From Aurantimonas marianensis (GTDB taxonomy: Bacteria > Pseudomonadota > Alphaproteobacteria > Rhizobiales > Rhizobiaceae), in contig NZ_JALHBS010000081.1 in assembly GCF_024195285.1 (NCBI RefSeq), forward strand, positions 1 to 64,000: DNA of 64,000 nucleotides, read 5' to 3'. The notes under the pieces were generated by a model, which had not been told where the DNA came from, did not search any database, and worked only from the letters and a program-made list of their open reading frames with translations. The position numbers were made by a program, and so were the translations under genes. Of the stretch, positions 12,281-20,300 are shown piece by piece; within the stretch, counting starts at the first letter, position 1; every line of letters begins with the position of its first letter.

Positions 12281-13030
12281 ATGCGTCTGGCCAACAAGCG
12301 CGCCCTCGTCACGGGCGGCGGCTCCGGTTTCGGCGAAGGCATCGCCAGGGCCTTCGCCAGGGAGGGCGCCAAGGTCGCCGTGCTCGACATCAACGAGACG
12401 GGCGCCAGGCGCGTGGCCGGCGAACTCGGCGAGGGTCATGTGGCGATCGCCTGCGACCTCACCAACGGCAAGGCGGTCGAGGCGGCGTGGGAAACGGCGA
12501 GCGCCGCGCTCGGCGGCATCGACGTGGTCGTCAACAATGCCGGCTGGACCCACCGCAACAAGCCGATCCTCGAGGTCACCGAGGAGGAGTTCGACAAGGT
12601 CTACGCGGTCAATGTGAAATCGATCTTCCACATGACCCGCGTCTGCGTCCCGGCCATGCGCGACGCGGGCGGCGGCGTCATCGTCAATATCGGCTCGACC
12701 GCCGGCTTGCGTCCGCGTCCGGGCCTGACCTGGTACAACTCGTCCAAGGGCGCGGTGAACACGCTGACCAAGTCCCTCGCCGTCGAGCTGGCGCCGATGA
12801 AGATCCGGGTCTGCGGCATCGCCCCGGTGATCGGCGAAACGGGTCTGCTGTCGGAATTCATGGGCGTTCCGGACACGCCGGAGAACCGCGCCAAATTCAT
12901 CGCCACCATCCCGCTCGGCCGGATGAGCCGGCCCGACGACATCGCCAACGCCACGGTCTTCCTTTCCTCCGACGAAGCCGCGATGATCACCGGCGCCGTC
13001 CTCGAGGTCGACGGCGGGCGCTGTATCTGA
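12281..13030 (+). CDS. Short-chain dehydrogenase/reductase (classical SDR)
   Basis: A 249-residue NAD(P)-dependent oxidoreductase of the classical SDR family. It carries the TGGGSGFGEG cofactor motif (about residues 11-20), NNAG near residue 84, a catalytic Ser in NIGSTAG and YNSSK (Y-x3-K) near residue 152. The C-terminus (SSDEAAMITGAVLEVDGGRCI) is typical. The ATG at 12281 follows GGGAGGATC. It lies 34 bp after the aldehyde dehydrogenase and 10 bp before the GST-like gene, indicating one operon. The likely role is oxidation of a sugar alcohol or hydroxyacid intermediate. Confidence 0.88.
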   Translation: MRLANKRALVTGGGSGFGEGIARAFAREGAKVAVLDINETGARRVAGELGEGHVAIACDLTNGKAVEAAWETASAALGGIDVVVNNAGWTHRNKPILEVTEEEFDKVYAVNVKSIFHMTRVCVPAMRDAGGGVIVNIGSTAGLRPRPGLTWYNSSKGAVNTLTKSLAVELAPMKIRVCGIAPVIGETGLLSEFMGVPDTPENRAKFIATIPLGRMSRPDDIANATVFLSSDEAAMITGAVLEVDGGRCI

Positions 13031-13040
13031 GGTTACCGCG

Positions 13041-13646
13041 ATGAAGCTTCTGAAGAACCCCACCTCCCCCTTCGCCCGCATCGCCCATGCGGCGCTGATC
13101 GAGGCGGGAATCGAGGAGCTCGAAATCCAGAACGTCGATCCATGGGCCGACGAGGCGGAGCTCCTTTCAGCCAACAGCGCCGGGCGCGTGCCGTGTCTCG
13201 TTCTCGACGACGGCACGGCGATCACCGAGTGCCTGCTCATCGCGGCCTTTGCCGAGCGGCAAGGCAAGGGCGCCCTCTCGGCCAGCGACGCCAAGAGCCT
13301 CGCGGTCGCCGGCATCGGCATCGGAGTCTGCGACGCCGCCGTGCAGATCCTCATCGGGCGGCGGATCGTCAGCGGGAGTTTCGCCGACACCGCGTTCGAC
13401 TCGAACCCGATCGCGGAACGGCGACGCCGCGCCGTGGCCGACGGATTGAAACGGCTCGATGCCAAGGTCCTCGACGCGCCCGGCGAGCGTCTGGATCTCG
13501 GCACCATCGCCGCCGTCACCGCGCTCGACTATGTCGCGCTTCGCTTTCCGGGTGCCGATTGGGTCCCGGCGACGCCGCGTCTCGCGACGTTGCGCGAGGA
13601 GGCCGCTGATCGGCCGGCGCTGGCCGCGACCCGCCCGCCGAGCTGA
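13041..13646 (+). CDS. Glutathione S-transferase-like protein
   Basis: A 201-residue protein with an N-terminal thioredoxin-fold GST domain: MKLLKNPTSPFARIAHAALIEAG, then the cis-Pro strand GRVPCLVLDDG and the glutathione-binding TITEC-like turn (ITECLLIAAF). A helical C-terminal domain follows. It lies inside the catabolic operon, 10 bp after the SDR and 15 bp before the thiolase. That suggests a lyase or isomerase role on a pathway intermediate rather than detoxification. The substrate is not predictable. Confidence 0.75.
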   Translation: MKLLKNPTSPFARIAHAALIEAGIEELEIQNVDPWADEAELLSANSAGRVPCLVLDDGTAITECLLIAAFAERQGKGALSASDAKSLAVAGIGIGVCDAAVQILIGRRIVSGSFADTAFDSNPIAERRRRAVADGLKRLDAKVLDAPGERLDLGTIAAVTALDYVALRFPGADWVPATPRLATLREEAADRPALAATRPPS

Positions 13647-13661
13647 GCAAGGAGTTTCACG

Positions 13662-14846
13662 ATGCAGGATCCGATCGTCATTCTCGGCGGCGCCCGCACG
13701 CCGCTCGGCGGCTTTCAGGGCGAGCTGGCCGGACTCGCCGCCACCGAACTCGGCGCGAAAGCCATCGCCGCCGCAATGGAACGCGCCGGCGCGTCGGCCA
13801 ACGACGTCGCCGAGGTGACCATGGGCTGCGTGCTGCCCGCCGGCCTCGGCCAGGCGCCGGCGCGCCAGGCGGCGATCGGTGGCGGCCTGCCGAAATCCGT
13901 CCCCTGCGCGACCGTCAACAAGATGTGCGGCTCCGGCATGATGGCGGTGATGATGGCCCATGACAGCCTGCATGCCCGCCCGGACGGCATGCGCGTCGCC
14001 GGCGGCATGGAGTCGATGTCGAATGCGCCGTATCTGCTGCCCAAGGCACGCGCCGGCCTGCGCCTCGGCCACGGCCAGGTGATCGACCATATGTTCCTGG
14101 ACGGCCTGGAGGACGCCTACGACAAGGGCCGGCTGATGGGCACCTTCGCCGAGGACGCGGCCGAGGCCTACCAGTTCACCCGCAAGGAACAGGACGCGTA
14201 CGCCGTCGCCTCGCTGACCCGCGCCCTCGACGCCCAGAAGAGCGACGCGCTCGGCGCGGAAATCGCCCCGGTCGACGTCGCCACCCGCAAGGGACCGGTG
14301 ACCGTCACCCGCGACGAACAGCCGGGCAAGGCCGACGCCGCCAATATCCCGACCCTGAAGCCCGCCTTCCGCGCCGGCGGCACGGTCACCGCAGCCAATT
14401 CCTCGTCGATTTCCGACGGCGCCGCCGCGCTGGTGCTCGGCCGCGAGAGTGGCGCCGAAAAGCGCGGCCTGACGCCGCTCGCGCGGATCGTCGCGACCAG
14501 CCAGTTCGCCGGCGAGCCGGCGAAATTCACCTCCGCGCCGGTCGAGGCGATCCGCCGCGTGCTGAATAGCGCCGAATGGCGACTGTCGGACGTCGATCTC
14601 TTCGAGGTCAACGAGGCCTTCGCCGTCGTCCCGATGATCGCCATGCGCGAGCTCGCCATTCCGCTCGACATCATGAATGTTCATGGCGGCGCCTGCGCCC
14701 TCGGTCACCCGATCGGCGCGTCCGGCGCGCGCATCATCGTTACCCTGATCGCCGCCCTGCGCGAGCGCGGAGAGCGGCGCGGCGTCGCAGCCATCTGCAT
14801 CGGCGGCGGCGAGGCGACCGCCGTCGCGATCGAGATGCTGCAATAA
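13662..14846 (+). CDS. Acetyl-CoA C-acetyltransferase (thiolase)
   Basis: A 394-residue thiolase that either cleaves 3-ketoacyl-CoA with CoA or condenses two acetyl-CoA. The nucleophilic Cys is in NKMCGSGM (C89). The His is in GGACALGHPIGASGARI and the second Cys in AICIGGGEATA near the C-terminus. Length and motifs match the biosynthetic/degradative acetyltransferase group. It is the fifth gene of the operon, so the pathway probably ends in acetyl-CoA plus another acyl-CoA. The ATG follows AAGGAG. Confidence 0.92.
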   Translation: MQDPIVILGGARTPLGGFQGELAGLAATELGAKAIAAAMERAGASANDVAEVTMGCVLPAGLGQAPARQAAIGGGLPKSVPCATVNKMCGSGMMAVMMAHDSLHARPDGMRVAGGMESMSNAPYLLPKARAGLRLGHGQVIDHMFLDGLEDAYDKGRLMGTFAEDAAEAYQFTRKEQDAYAVASLTRALDAQKSDALGAEIAPVDVATRKGPVTVTRDEQPGKADAANIPTLKPAFRAGGTVTAANSSSISDGAAALVLGRESGAEKRGLTPLARIVATSQFAGEPAKFTSAPVEAIRRVLNSAEWRLSDVDLFEVNEAFAVVPMIAMRELAIPLDIMNVHGGACALGHPIGASGARIIVTLIAALRERGERRGVAAICIGGGEATAVAIEMLQ

Positions 14847-14901
14847 GCTGCGCACCGGCGACCCGAACCAATCCGATCTACCCCTGAAGCAAAGAGGCCC
14901 C

Positions 14902-15975
14902 ATGTCATCCAACAGTCTGAAGATCGCCGTCATCGCCGGTGACGGCATCGGCAAGGAAACCATTCCCGAGGGCCTGCGCGTGCTCGAAGCGGCGGCGTCG
15001 AAATTCGACCTCGACCTGCGCTTCGACACCTTCGACTTCGCCTCCTGCGACTACTACGCCAAGCACGGCGAGATGATGCCTGAGGATTGGAAGGCGCAGA
15101 TCGGCGGGCATGACGCGATCTTCTTCGGCGCCGTCGGCTGGCCGGAGACGGTGCCCGACCACGTCTCGCTCTGGGGTTCGCTGATCAAGTTCCGCCGCGA
15201 GTTCGATCAATATGTGAATCTTCGCCCGGTCAAGCTGATGCCGGGCGTCAAGAGCCCGCTCGCCGGCCGCGAGCCGGGCGACATCGACTTCTTCGTCGTG
15301 CGCGAGAACACCGAGGGCGAATATTCCTCGGTCGGCGGCCGCATGTTCGAGGGCACCGACCGGGAGTTCGTCACCCAGCAGACGGTGATGAGCCGCGTCG
15401 GCGTCGACCGCATCCTGAAATACGCCTTCGATCTCGCCCAGCGCCGCGACAAGAAGCACCTGACTTCGGCGACCAAATCGAACGGCATCTCCATCACCAT
15501 GCCCTATTGGGACGAGCGGGTGGAGGCGATGGCGAAATCCTATCCCGACGTGCGTTGGGACAAATATCACATCGATATCCTGACGGCGCATTTCGTGCTC
15601 AACCCGGACCGGTTCGACGTGGTCGTCGCTTCCAATCTCTTCGGCGACATCCTCTCCGATCTCGGACCGGCCTGCACCGGCACGATCGGCATCGCGCCTT
15701 CGGGCAACATCAATCCGGAGCGGAACTTCCCCTCGCTGTTCGAGCCGGTGCATGGCTCCGCGCCCGACATTTTCGGCAAGGGCATCGCCAACCCGGTCGG
15801 CCAGATCTGGGCCGGGGCGATGATGCTCGATCATCTCGGCCATGCGGAAGCCGGCGCGGCGATCGTGAGCGCCATCGAGACGGTGCTGGCCGAGGAAAAG
15901 CTTAGGACCGGCGACCTGGGCGGCCCGCTCGGCACCGAGGATTGCGGCAAGGCGATCGCCGACGCGCTGGGCTGA
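14902..15975 (+). CDS. Tartrate dehydrogenase / D-malate dehydrogenase (decarboxylating)
   Basis: A 357-residue member of the isocitrate/isopropylmalate dehydrogenase family. These enzymes oxidise and decarboxylate D-malate or tartrate with NAD and a divalent metal. Visible hallmarks are AGDGIGKE at the N-terminus, ENTEGEYSSVGGRMFEG, the metal-binding SNLFGDILSDLG and FEPVHGSAPDIFGKG. The EGEYSSVG form with a long FEGT insert is typical of TtuC/DmlA rather than LeuB. It closes the six-gene operon, with a strong terminator 25 bp downstream. Confidence 0.88.
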   Translation: MSSNSLKIAVIAGDGIGKETIPEGLRVLEAAASKFDLDLRFDTFDFASCDYYAKHGEMMPEDWKAQIGGHDAIFFGAVGWPETVPDHVSLWGSLIKFRREFDQYVNLRPVKLMPGVKSPLAGREPGDIDFFVVRENTEGEYSSVGGRMFEGTDREFVTQQTVMSRVGVDRILKYAFDLAQRRDKKHLTSATKSNGISITMPYWDERVEAMAKSYPDVRWDKYHIDILTAHFVLNPDRFDVVVASNLFGDILSDLGPACTGTIGIAPSGNINPERNFPSLFEPVHGSAPDIFGKGIANPVGQIWAGAMMLDHLGHAEAGAAIVSAIETVLAEEKLRTGDLGGPLGTEDCGKAIADALG

Positions 15976-16000
15976 TACCGGCGAGCCTTTGACGGAAATC

Positions 16001-16030
16001 GGCCGGCCTCGTCGCGAGGCCGGCCGTTTT
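16001..16030 (+). terminator. Intrinsic terminator of the catabolic operon
   Basis: GGCCGGCCTCG and CGAGGCCGGCC form an 11-bp perfect stem with a 3-nt loop, followed by GTTTT. It lies 25 bp after the tartrate dehydrogenase stop. Confidence 0.85.
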
Positions 16031-16081
16031 GGTTAGACTGGATCGCGGAGAGAGCTTTCGCGCTCCCGTGAGATCAACCGC

Positions 16082-17032
16082 TCAACGGCGGTCGGGACCA
16101 CGGCCGTCGTCACCGCCACGGTGATGATATCCGCCTTCGGAACCACCCCCGTGCCCGTGCCCGTGACCGCGGCGCATGTCGCCGCGTCCGCCGCCATGGC
16201 CGCGCATCTCCATCCGGCGTTCGGCATGCGCATCGCGCATCATCGAACGAACGATCCCGTGGGCGGCCGTGATCTGCTCGGGGGTCAGCACGCCTTCGAC
16301 TTCGGCGATCGCGCTCTTCAGAGCTTCGGCGTCGCCGGCCTTGGCGATCGCCCGATCCGCCATGCGGTCGAGCATCCGGAAAGCGCGGAATTGCGGAGCG
16401 GCCTGGCCCGCAGTGCTGGTGCTGTCGTCGCTTTCATCCTCCATCACCGCGTCCGAGGCCGCCGTGTCGTCGGTCTCCTCGGCGGTGTCGGTATCGTCCG
16501 CCATCGCGGTGTCGGCATCGGAGGTGTCGGTGCCGGCGTTCGGCATCATCATGCCGCGTCCCTGCCCCATGCCCATGCCCATACGCGGCGGCTGCGAGGC
16601 GTCAGCGAAGGCGACCACGGCGGCGGTGAATGTGCGCCATGCCTCCATCTGGTCCGGACGGACGCCGATACCGGTCTCGATCGTCGACAGCGCGTCGGCG
16701 ACGCGCGCCGGCGTAAACATGCGCGCCATCATGCCGGCGTGACGTCCGCCCCCGCCCATGCGTTCCATGCCCTGCATGCCACCCCTACCGCCGTGGCCCT
16801 TGAAGTTCTTGCCGCCGCGCTCGCCACGTTGTCCGGACATGCGCGGACCATCGCCGCGGCGCATCGTCGAACCGTCGCGGGAGTCCGAAGCGGCCGCGGC
16901 GGAGGGCTGCGATGGGGAGGGGGTCTGCTGGGCAAACGCCGTGCCGGCGGCAGTGCTGGCCATGAGCGCCGCGGCGGCGATGGCGACGAACCGTTTGGGG
17001 CGTGACGTGGTGCGATTGTGTAGGTGAGTCAT
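16082..17032 (-). CDS. Spy/CpxP-like periplasmic protein (LTXXQ repeat family)
   Basis: A 316-residue secreted protein. Residues 1 to about 35 form a Sec signal (FVAIAAAALMASTAAGTAFAQ), and the mature part is rich in Gly, Met, Arg, Asp and His. Two Spy-type segments are visible, VRPDQMEAWRTF near the middle and LTPEQITAAHGIV near residue 240. An acidic Asp/Thr-rich linker and a His/Gly-rich tail that could bind metal follow. Spy/CpxP proteins act as periplasmic chaperones or two-component modulators. The gene is divergent from an OmpR-type regulator and kinase, the same arrangement as cpxP/cpxRA. Confidence 0.7.
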   Translation of the reverse strand: MTHLHNRTTSRPKRFVAIAAAALMASTAAGTAFAQQTPSPSQPSAAAASDSRDGSTMRRGDGPRMSGQRGERGGKNFKGHGGRGGMQGMERMGGGGRHAGMMARMFTPARVADALSTIETGIGVRPDQMEAWRTFTAAVVAFADASQPPRMGMGMGQGRGMMMPNAGTDTSDADTAMADDTDTAEETDDTAASDAVMEDESDDSTSTAGQAAPQFRAFRMLDRMADRAIAKAGDAEALKSAIAEVEGVLTPEQITAAHGIVRSMMRDAHAERRMEMRGHGGGRGDMRRGHGHGHGGGSEGGYHHRGGDDGRGPDRR

Positions 17033-17246
17033 ATCGATGTCCTCTGGTTGGATGACGTCTGGACCCTCAATCTAGGTGCCACTTGTTGCCGCGATGCGGC
17101 GGAATGTTACGAAAGATCGCCCGGATCCGGAGAGTTGTTGCAGAACGTATCACAGCGCCCAGGGGCAACGTCCCGTTACAAAATTCGCCTCGCGCCGGCG
17201 TCACGGAGTCGGCAGTGAGGAGAGCAAGCTGAAGGACGCCCACCGC
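17033..17246. promoter_or_regulatory. Divergent promoter region between LTXXQ gene and two-component system
   Basis: 214 bp shared by the Spy-like gene (minus) and the response regulator (plus). Two similar sites, GTTACGAAA (17106-17114) and GTTACAAAA (17175-17183), are the most regulator-box-like sequences here and could bind the OmpR-type regulator. No -35/-10 pair is clear. Confidence 0.35.
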
Positions 17247-17975
17247 ATGAGCCTGCCGCACATCCTCGTCGTCGATGACGACCCTGAAATCCTGCGCCTG
17301 CTGGGAAAGTATCTCGAAGGCCAGGGGTTCCGCTGCTCTCTCGCCGCCAACCGGCGCGCCTGCGAGGAGAAAATCGCCGATTCGCGCGTCGCCCTCGTGG
17401 TACTGGATGTCATGCTACCCGATGGTTCCGGCCTCGACATTTGCCGCGACCTGAAGGAGCGGCGGCCGGAGATCGCGATCATCCTCCTCACCGCCCTGAA
17501 GGAGGACGTCGACCGGATCATCGGTCTGGAGCTGGGCGCCGATGATTATCTCGGCAAGCCGTTCAACCCGCGCGAACTCGCCGCCCGCATCCGCGCGGTG
17601 CTGAGACGCAGTGGTGAGAGCGCCTCGGAGCGTCCGGCGGACCCTGGCCTCTACACCTTCGAGGCCTTCACCGTCGATCCGGAGCGCCGGCTGGTCGGCG
17701 CCCCCGATGGTGAGGAGATCGAACTCACCGGCGCCGAATTCGATCTCCTGATGATCTTTCTCGAACGGCCCGGCCGCGTTCTCTCCCGCGATATACTGAT
17801 GGATCTCCTGCACGGACGGACCGCCGACCCCTTCGACCGCTCCGTCGACGTGACGATGAGCCGGCTGCGGCGCAAGTTCAACGACAACGGCGTCTTCCGG
17901 CTGTTCAAGACGGTGCGCAATGGCGGCTATCAGTTTGCCGCGCGGGTCGAACGGCGCGCGGGCGGTCCGTCATGA
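17247..17975 (+). CDS. OmpR-family response regulator
   Basis: A 242-residue two-component response regulator. The receiver has the acidic pocket VVDDD (residues 8-12), the phosphoacceptor D54 in VVLDVMLPDG, a conserved Thr in LLTALKE and Lys in LGKPFNPRE. The C-terminal winged helix (about 145-238) includes FDLLMIFLERPGRVLSRD and the DNA-contact segment DRSVDVTMSRLRRKF. The ATG at 17247 (MSLPHILVVDD) is chosen because the receiver fold begins there. Its stop overlaps the kinase start by ATGA, so the two are translated as a unit. Confidence 0.93.
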   Translation: MSLPHILVVDDDPEILRLLGKYLEGQGFRCSLAANRRACEEKIADSRVALVVLDVMLPDGSGLDICRDLKERRPEIAIILLTALKEDVDRIIGLELGADDYLGKPFNPRELAARIRAVLRRSGESASERPADPGLYTFEAFTVDPERRLVGAPDGEEIELTGAEFDLLMIFLERPGRVLSRDILMDLLHGRTADPFDRSVDVTMSRLRRKFNDNGVFRLFKTVRNGGYQFAARVERRAGGPS

Positions 17976-19225
17976 GATCGCTGCGCTCCCGGCTGGCCAT
18001 GCTACTTGTCCTCGCCATCGTCGGCGTCGTGGTGATCGCTGCGCTGGTTTCGGTGCAGGTTCTCGAACGGCCCGACCGCGACAGCTTCCGCGCGGCGTTC
18101 GTCAATGAGGTGCGCATCGTCGCCACGATCCTCGCGTCCGACCCGGGTGCGGCCGAACGGCTCGGCATCGTCGTCGGCGACGCGCCGGTTCCCGGCAACG
18201 GCGTGATGGTTCACGAGGCGCGCCGCATGGCCGAGCGTTTGGCCGGCGAGGGCCTTTCCATTCCGGTTCGCTTGGTCGGCGACATGCGCACGCATACGCC
18301 GCAACTCGCCTTCGAGTTCGCGCCGGGGCGCTGGGCCTATCTGCCGCATCCGGGCCTCAGAACGCGCAATTGGCCGGCCTTCGTCTCCTACATGGCCTTG
18401 GTCGTTATCGGCGCGGCTGCAGTCTCCCTCTTCGCCGCCACCAAGATGACGCGGCCGCTTCGCATATTGGACGAGGCGGTTTCGACGATCGGTCCGGACG
18501 GGCTGCCCGCCCATGTCCCGGAAGACGGCCCGGCCGAGGTCCGCGCCACCGCAGCGGCGCTCAACCGGCTGACCAGCCGCGTGCGCGAGGCGATCGAAAG
18601 CCGCATGCGTCTCGTCGCCGCCGCTGGCCACGATTTACGCACGCCGATGACGCGCATGCGCCTGCGCGCCGAATTCCTGCCCGACGAGGAGCGGGAAGTC
18701 TGGCTCAAGGATCTGGCCGAGCTCGACCGCATCGCCGACAGCGCCATCCGCCTCGTGCGCGAGGAGGTCGACACCGCGCCCGACGAGCCGATCCGGCTCG
18801 ATCGGCTGCTGAACGAAATCGCGGCGGAACTGCGCGAGATCGGTCATCCCGTGGACGCGATGCCGGCGGGTGGGCCGCCGCTCCTGGTGGTCGCCCGGCC
18901 GCTGGCGCTGAAGCGGGCTTTGCGCAATCTCGTCGACAATGCCGCCATACATGGCGAAGGCGCACGGATCGCGCTGGCCCGCACGGGGGGCGAGGCAGTG
19001 ATCACCATCACCGACAATGGACCCGGCATACCGAACGAGATGATCGACCGAGCCTTCGAGCCGTTCTTCCGGGTCGATCCCGGTCGCCGCAAGTTCAAAC
19101 CGGGAGCCGGGCTCGGCATGGCGATCGCCAAGGAAATTATCGAGCAGGCCGGCGGCGCGATCGCTGTGGCCAATCGCGAGACGGGCGGCCTGCGGCAAAC
19201 CATCCGCCTGCCGCTGGCTACGTAA
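17972..19225 (+). CDS. Sensor histidine kinase (HAMP-HisKA-HATPase)
   Basis: A 417-residue membrane kinase paired with the preceding regulator. TM1 spans about residues 7-26 (LAMLLVLAIVGVVVIAALVS). A periplasmic sensor of about 110 residues follows, then TM2 (FVSYMALVVIGAAAVSLFA), a HAMP linker and the HisKA H-box AAGHDLRTPMTRMRL with phosphoacceptor H220. The ATPase part has RNLVDNAAIHG (N box), DNGPGIP (G1) and GAGLGMAIAKEI (G2). The start overlaps the regulator stop. The stimulus is unknown, but the adjacent Spy-like gene suggests envelope stress. Confidence 0.92.
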   Translation: MRSLRSRLAMLLVLAIVGVVVIAALVSVQVLERPDRDSFRAAFVNEVRIVATILASDPGAAERLGIVVGDAPVPGNGVMVHEARRMAERLAGEGLSIPVRLVGDMRTHTPQLAFEFAPGRWAYLPHPGLRTRNWPAFVSYMALVVIGAAAVSLFAATKMTRPLRILDEAVSTIGPDGLPAHVPEDGPAEVRATAAALNRLTSRVREAIESRMRLVAAAGHDLRTPMTRMRLRAEFLPDEEREVWLKDLAELDRIADSAIRLVREEVDTAPDEPIRLDRLLNEIAAELREIGHPVDAMPAGGPPLLVVARPLALKRALRNLVDNAAIHGEGARIALARTGGEAVITITDNGPGIPNEMIDRAFEPFFRVDPGRRKFKPGAGLGMAIAKEIIEQAGGAIAVANRETGGLRQTIRLPLAT

Positions 19226-19284
19226 GGAGAAGGCCCGGCTCGTTCGGTCCATGATGGCGGTGCGTCGCCCGCCGATTGAACCTC

Positions 19285-20079
19285 TCAGCCCGTCGTCTCC
19301 CGCTCGAAGCGCCGTTCGAGTTCGCTATCGAGCGGCCGTGGCGACAGGTCGACCCCCTCCGCGAGCCGGTCGGCGATTCCGGTGAGGGCCGCCACCCGGG
19401 CGTACTTCTTGTGGTTGGCGGAAATGACCTGCCATGGCGCGGCCGCGGTGTCGGTGCGCTCGAGCATGTCGTTGACGGCCTCTTCGTACTGGTCCCATTT
19501 GTCGCGGTTGCGAAAATCCTCGAAGGAAAGTTTCCACCGCTTCAACGGATCGCGCAGCCGCTTCTCGAACCGCGCCAGCTGCTCGTCCCTGTCGATATAA
19601 AGAAACACCTTGGCGATCCGCGTGCCGGCGTCGGTCAGCATCGCCTCGAACTGATTGATCTCCTCATAGGCCCGTCGCCATTCGGGCTCCTCCGCATATC
19701 CCTCGACGCGTTCGACCAGAACCCGTCCGTACCAGGAACGGTCGAACACCGCGATCTCGCCCTTCGCCGGCAGCCGCTCCCAGAATCGCGCCAGGTAATG
19801 CCGGGCCAGTTCCTCGGCGGACGGTGCTCCGATCGGCCAGACCCGAAAGCCGCGCGGATCCATTACGCTCGCCATCCGCCGGATCGCGCCGCCCTTGCCG
19901 GCCGCGTCCCAGCCCTCGAAGACGATGACGGCCTCGTCCTTCGTATGCAGGTAGGCCTGCTGGATCTGGCGGAAGCGCGTCTGCACCGCTTGCAGCCGCG
20001 ATTCGTACTGATCCTTGGCAATCCTCGTATCCATATCGAGGTCGGACAGCCGCTTGGGCCGGGATTTACGATTGGCCAT
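19285..20079 (-). CDS. Polyphosphate kinase 2 (PPK2 family)
   Basis: A 264-residue polyphosphate:nucleotide phosphotransferase. PPK2 enzymes use polyphosphate to phosphorylate nucleoside mono- or diphosphates. The Walker A-like motif FEGWDAAGKGGAIRRM (about residues 54-69) and Walker B region FDRSWYGRVLVERVEG (about 130-145) are both intact. The short lid helices follow. The length and the single domain fit class I or III. It is a single gene, divergent from the MFS gene. Which nucleotide it uses cannot be told from sequence alone. Confidence 0.92.
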   Translation of the reverse strand: MANRKSRPKRLSDLDMDTRIAKDQYESRLQAVQTRFRQIQQAYLHTKDEAVIVFEGWDAAGKGGAIRRMASVMDPRGFRVWPIGAPSAEELARHYLARFWERLPAKGEIAVFDRSWYGRVLVERVEGYAEEPEWRRAYEEINQFEAMLTDAGTRIAKVFLYIDRDEQLARFEKRLRDPLKRWKLSFEDFRNRDKWDQYEEAVNDMLERTDTAAAPWQVISANHKKYARVAALTGIADRLAEGVDLSPRPLDSELERRFERETTG

Positions 20080-20208
20080 GGAGCCTCCTCACCTGATCTC
20101 GCCGGTCACATAGGGCGGTCGTCTGGCTCCGCGACAAGAACCGCGCCGGGCGGCCGCCGATCTACCGTGCGCCCGACAGTTCGGAGCGGCCCCCGACCGG
20201 ACACGCGG

Positions 20209-20226
20209 CGTCTGTCCGAACAGACG
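20209..20226. promoter_or_regulatory. Inverted repeat upstream of MFS gene
   Basis: CGTCTGT-ccga-ACAGACG, two perfect 7-bp arms with a 4-bp spacer, 74 bp upstream of the MFS start and 129 bp upstream of the ppk2 start. It may be an operator in this divergent promoter region; the binding factor is unknown. Confidence 0.4.
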
Positions 20227-20300
20227 TTTCGCTGCGTTAATCGATCGGCTACACAAGCTCCGGCGGCGCGAACGGCTCGTCGACGGATCCGGTTTTCGCC

